Positions 8,093 to 10,438 of a DNA stretch of 10,438 nt are shown here, one piece after another; the first letter of the stretch is position 1, and every line of letters begins with the position of its first letter. The notes beneath the pieces are model-generated. The model was given only the letters and a program-made list of their open reading frames with translations, was not told where the DNA came from and did not search any database. The position numbers were made by a program, and so were the translations under genes. The DNA comes from an uncultured Pseudomonadales bacterium (GTDB lineage Bacteria; Pseudomonadota; Gammaproteobacteria; Pseudomonadales; Porticoccaceae): the NCBI GenBank assembly GCA_905478725.1, contig CAJQJT010000193.1, forward strand, positions 1 to 10,438, written 5' to 3'.

Positions 8093-8566
8093 TTAGGACT
8101 TTAGGGCTTTTTCCGCAGCGCGCTTGGCGCGAAAGAAACCGCTCATAATCGCCCCACACTCCTCCGCCAGAACACCGCCCTGCCAGTCGATAGAATGATT
8201 ATAGTGAGACTCATCCATCAGTCGCAGCTGACTTTCTAAGGCGCCAGCGCGAGGTTCTTTAGCACCAAAGATAATTCGCCCGATACGGGCGTGGACCATA
8301 GCGCCTACACACATGGTGCAGGGTTCAATAGTCACATAGAGATCGCAGCCACTGAGGCGATAGTTGCCCAGGGCTGTTGCCGCGTTGCGCAGAGCAATAA
8401 TTTCAGCATGGCCGGTGGGGTCGCAGCTGGTGATCGGCTGGTTATAACCCTCTCCAATCACCTGACCATCTTTGACTACCAGAGCACCAACCGGCACTTC
8501 TCCCACTGCCGCAGCCTGTTCGGCGAGGGCCAGAGCACGACCCATAAATTCTTCTTCTAAAGACAC
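8093..8566 (-). CDS. tadA: tRNA-specific adenosine deaminase TadA
   Basis: TadA deaminates A34 of tRNA-Arg(ACG) to inosine in the cytosol so that one tRNA reads CGU, CGC and CGA. The 157-aa product is near the E. coli length (167 aa). The zinc and proton-shuttle motif HAE is at 53-55 (GHAEIIALRNAA) and PCTMC at 82-86 provides the two zinc cysteines, followed by GAMVHARIGRIIFGA. EVPVGALVV (23-31) and the C-terminal FFRAKR also fit. The start is GTG at 8566 with AAAGGTG six or so nt upstream; an ATG seven codons in (Met8) is a weaker alternative. It converges on mltF with 20 nt between stop codons and no clear terminator there. From memory tadA is co-directional with mltF in E. coli, so it is inverted here. 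Confidence 0.98.
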   Translation of the reverse strand: MSLEEEFMGRALALAEQAAAVGEVPVGALVVKDGQVIGEGYNQPITSCDPTGHAEIIALRNAATALGNYRLSGCDLYVTIEPCTMCVGAMVHARIGRIIFGAKEPRAGALESQLRLMDESHYNHSIDWQGGVLAEECGAIMSGFFRAKRAAEKALKS

Positions 8567-8694
8567 ATCAACACCTTTACTGGAAACTCACTATGTAGCC
8601 ACGCGCCAATCGCGTAAACTCGCAGTCTTTATTCTGGCTTAGAGACGTCACCAGACGCCACAAATAGCTGAAGCCCAAGGACCCATCACTCGCC

Positions 8695-9720
8695 ATGCCG
8701 ACAACAACAAGCAACCTCAGCCCGGCACAGCCGATCAGCATCAGCCCTGACTGGAAAGTGCAACTGAGCCAAGCGGTTACATCTATAGATGAACTGCTGA
8801 GCTGTTTAGACCTAGCCCCAGAACAACTCTCCACTAGCCAGCAGGCAGCTTCGGCATTTTCCCTCAAAGTGCCGCGACCCTTTATCGATCGTATGCAATC
8901 GGGAAACCCCAGAGACCCACTGCTACTTCAAGTACTACCCGTCACCGACGAAATGCAGCAGAGTCCAGACTACAACAAGGACCCACTCGAAGAGAGCAAG
9001 CACAACCCTATTGCGGGCATTGTACATAAATACGCCAATCGACTGCTGCTGGTTATTAGCCCAGCCTGTGCGATCAACTGTCGCTACTGTTTCCGCCGTC
9101 ACTTTCCCTACGATGAAAATCGTCAGAGCAAGCAGCAGTGGCAAACTGCGCTGGACTATATTCGCCAGGATAAAAGTATTAATGAAGTGATTTATAGCGG
9201 CGGCGATCCACTGGCCGCTAATGACAACTTTCTCGCATGGCTAACCACAGAAATTGCCGAGATAAGCCATATCAAACGGCTGCGCATTCATACCAGATTA
9301 CCGGTAGTGATTCCGGCGCGTATAGATCAGAGCTTTTTAAATTGGGCCACAGCCACCAGACTCAAACCCATTGTGGTGCTGCATATTAATCACGCCAATG
9401 AAATTGATGCCGAGGTTGCCAGTGCGATTCAAAAATTAACTGACGCTGGTATGCAAGTGCTAAACCAGTCGGTGCTATTGCGAGAAATTAATGACAATGC
9501 GATGGCGTTAGCCGAATTGAGTGAACGGTTATTTGATTGCGGTGTGTCGCCCTACTATCTGCATCTCTGCGATCCGGTTGCCGGAGCCCAGCATTTTGAT
9601 CTAGATGACAGTGTCGCCAAGCAGATTTATGGCGAGTTGCAGTGCTTGCTGCCAGGATTTTTAGTGCCAAAATTGGTGCGCGAAATACCTAACAGGCAAT
9701 CAAAGACTCTTGTTATTTAG
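8695..9720 (+). CDS. epmB: EF-P beta-lysylation protein EpmB (lysine 2,3-aminomutase)
   Basis: EpmB is a radical SAM, PLP-dependent aminomutase that turns (S)-alpha-lysine to (R)-beta-lysine, which EpmA attaches to elongation factor P to help ribosomes through polyproline. The 341-aa length equals E. coli EpmB (342). Cluster cysteines are Cys125, Cys129 and Cys132 in CAINCRYCFRRHFPY. Other family blocks are LKVPRPFIDRMQSGNPRDPLL (split at about 58-77), YSGGDPL (167-173), IKRLRIHTRLPVVIPARI, NHANEID and LNQSVLLREINDNA. LVPKLVREI precedes SKT, whose Lys337 aligns with the PLP lysine of the aminomutase family. The protein ends four residues later, shorter at the tail than E. coli. The ATG at 8695 is the only start after an in-frame stop at 8665; its AGGA site is distant, so initiation looks weak. 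efp and epmA are not in the window. Confidence 0.95.
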   Translation: MPTTTSNLSPAQPISISPDWKVQLSQAVTSIDELLSCLDLAPEQLSTSQQAASAFSLKVPRPFIDRMQSGNPRDPLLLQVLPVTDEMQQSPDYNKDPLEESKHNPIAGIVHKYANRLLLVISPACAINCRYCFRRHFPYDENRQSKQQWQTALDYIRQDKSINEVIYSGGDPLAANDNFLAWLTTEIAEISHIKRLRIHTRLPVVIPARIDQSFLNWATATRLKPIVVLHINHANEIDAEVASAIQKLTDAGMQVLNQSVLLREINDNAMALAELSERLFDCGVSPYYLHLCDPVAGAQHFDLDDSVAKQIYGELQCLLPGFLVPKLVREIPNRQSKTLVI

Positions 9721-9805
9721 CCTTCAGTTAAAAAGCGTTAAAAGCCTTTTAATACAGCTTTCTAATAAAGCCTAAAAGATACAGCGCACCGATTTTCAGC
9801 ATTGC

Positions 9806-9846
9806 TACAAATTAAATGGGTTACAAATTAAATGGGTTACAAATTA
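9806..9846. repeat. 16-bp tandem repeat covering the stop of the VOC gene
   Basis: TACAAATTAAATGGGT occurs twice in a row (9806-9821, 9822-9837) and then partially as TACAAATTA (9838-9846). The last TTA is the TAA stop codon of the minus-strand VOC gene, so the repeat has duplicated the gene's end into its 3' flank. The remaining epmB to VOC spacer (9721-9805) is A/T-rich, with no strong terminator. Confidence 0.8.
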
Positions 9847-10224
9847 CATACGCATCAGAGCACAGATTTTATTGCCGGCGGGATCACGCAGATAAGCCAA
9901 GTACATATCACCCATGCCGCCGCCAGCGCGAACGCCTGGAGCGTCTTCACAAGCAGTGCCGCCATTAGCTAAACCAGCTGCATGCCATGCATCGCCCTGC
10001 TCTGTGCTAGTAACATTAAAACCAATGGTGCTGCCATTGCCGCTGCTTGCAGGCTGACCATCGATAGGCACACTCAAGGCAAAAATACCGGTCTCACTCA
10101 TGTAAAAACAGCGACCCTTAGGATCAACCGTACCTGGGCCAAAGCCTAATTCACCCATAGTGGCATCGTAGAATTTCTTTGACTCGTCGATGTCGTTGGC
10201 ACCGATCATAATATGACTGAACAT
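9844..10224 (-). CDS. VOC (glyoxalase/bleomycin-resistance fold) family protein
   Basis: A 126-aa single-module vicinal oxygen chelate protein. It starts MFSHIMIGANDIDESKKFYD, the usual first beta strand with a metal-ligand-position His4 and the helix with FYD. It ends with YLAYLRDPAGNKICAL (about 108-123), the typical last strand DPxGNKIxA. At the position where glyoxalases often carry the terminal glutamate ligand it has Cys121, a variant I recall as common in glyoxalase-like dioxygenase-fold proteins. Substrate cannot be told; lactoylglutathione lyase-like annotation would be over-reach. No signal peptide. The ATG at 10224 is preceded by AGAGAGGA about 4 nt upstream. It looks monocistronic, converging with epmB. 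Confidence 0.88.
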   Translation of the reverse strand: MFSHIMIGANDIDESKKFYDATMGELGFGPGTVDPKGRCFYMSETGIFALSVPIDGQPASSGNGSTIGFNVTSTEQGDAWHAAGLANGGTACEDAPGVRAGGGMGDMYLAYLRDPAGNKICALMRM

Positions 10225-10238
10225 AATTCCTCTCTTGG

Positions 10239-10272
10239 TTTTATAGTGTTTTTATAGTGAGTGTTTTTATAG
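10239..10272. repeat. Three-copy TTTTTATAG(TG) repeat in a leader
   Basis: TTTTATAGTG (10239-10248), TTTTTATAGTG (10249-10259) and TTTTTATAG (10264-10272) lie upstream of the VOC gene. On its coding strand each gives a CTATAAA that resembles a -10 box, but none has a good -35. Confidence 0.6.
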
Positions 10273-10279
10273 CCCGCTC

Positions 10280-10308
10280 TTTATCGAGAATTCGAGCCGG
10301 TTTTGCAA
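10280..10308 (-). promoter_or_regulatory. Candidate promoter of the VOC gene
   Basis: On the minus strand TTGCAA (10308-10303) and GATAAA (10285-10280) are spaced 17 nt apart, each a 4/6 consensus match. This gives a leader of about 50 nt containing the TATAAA repeats. The TATAAA units themselves are rival -10 boxes. Confidence 0.4.
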
Positions 10309-10328
10309 GGTATAAATTAAACACACAA

Positions 10329-10438
10329 CTAAGTAGTTGATCTAGCCCGGGCAACATTCGAGTTGGTGGGCTTACCCAACAGAGCAGAAATCGACTGGCC
10401 CACTGCAATCAGCTTATCCAAATCTATGCCCGTAGAAT
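10329..10438 (-). CDS. C-terminal end of a hydroxymethylglutaryl-CoA lyase-like protein
   Basis: Only the last 35 codons are in the window, ending at TAG (10331-10329) and running off the right edge. They encode STGIDLDKLIAVG, then QSISALLGKP, TNSNVARARSTT. The pattern TG(V/I)DLDKL...ISxxLGxP...SxVARA is the usual C-terminus of HMG-CoA lyase, which splits HMG-CoA to acetyl-CoA and acetoacetate in leucine degradation. A related member of the DRE-TIM metallolyase superfamily cannot be excluded, since the catalytic region is outside the window. The next gene downstream on the same strand is the VOC gene after a 104-nt gap with its own candidate promoter. Confidence 0.68.
   Translation of the reverse strand, partial: STGIDLDKLIAVGQSISALLGKPTNSNVARARSTT

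Noticed and set aside
8567..8694. Possible small RNA or tRNA in the tadA-epmB spacer
   Set aside because: No cloverleaf, T-loop motif or stable hairpin could be found; most likely a divergent promoter region without clear boxes.
9738..9752. TTAAAAGCCTTTTAA palindrome after epmB as a terminator
   Set aside because: Usable stem is only about five A/T pairs and no T run follows; too weak.

Overview
The window looks like a stretch of core chromosome from a gammaproteobacterium, probably a free-living marine type of the SAR92/Porticoccaceae/Cellvibrionales kind. The broad class rests on PurL, MraZ, MltF, TadA and EpmB, all close in length and motifs to their Escherichia coli counterparts. The finer placement is a guess from general character. 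Genes sit on both strands, and most are unlinked housekeeping functions rather than one pathway.

Left edge (1-1146, minus strand): the start of the division and cell wall (dcw) cluster. A sigma70-type promoter is followed at once by three TGG boxes spaced exactly 10 bp apart (the MraZ operator), then mraZ (GTG start). The 5' two thirds of rsmH overlap the end of mraZ and begin at an apparent TTG codon. Upstream lie two perfect hairpins and a complete class A RNase P RNA gene (rnpB, 1379-1760, minus) with an extended -10 promoter and GC-rich discriminator.

1761-2521: an accessory-looking spacer. It holds a large imperfect palindrome of about 260 bp with REP-like outer hairpins (1832-2092), a short direct duplication beside it (2082-2133), a small conserved-looking gene (87 aa, DUF5062-like) and a five-copy 14-bp tandem repeat (2438-2507) between that gene and purL.

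2522-8566: purL (1290-aa formylglycinamidine synthase, minus), divergent from mltF (membrane-anchored lytic transglycosylase, plus), which converges on tadA (tRNA adenosine deaminase, minus). The purL-mltF-tadA neighbourhood is also found in E. coli, but from memory tadA is in the other orientation there.

8567-10438: epmB (EF-P lysine 2,3-aminomutase, plus), a small VOC/glyoxalase-fold protein (minus) with 16-bp repeats at its stop codon, and the last 35 codons of a gene whose C-terminus resembles hydroxymethylglutaryl-CoA lyase (minus).

I see no phage, CRISPR, toxin-antitoxin or defence genes. The least explained elements are the palindrome at 1832-2092, the 14-bp repeat at 2438-2507 and the small protein between them.
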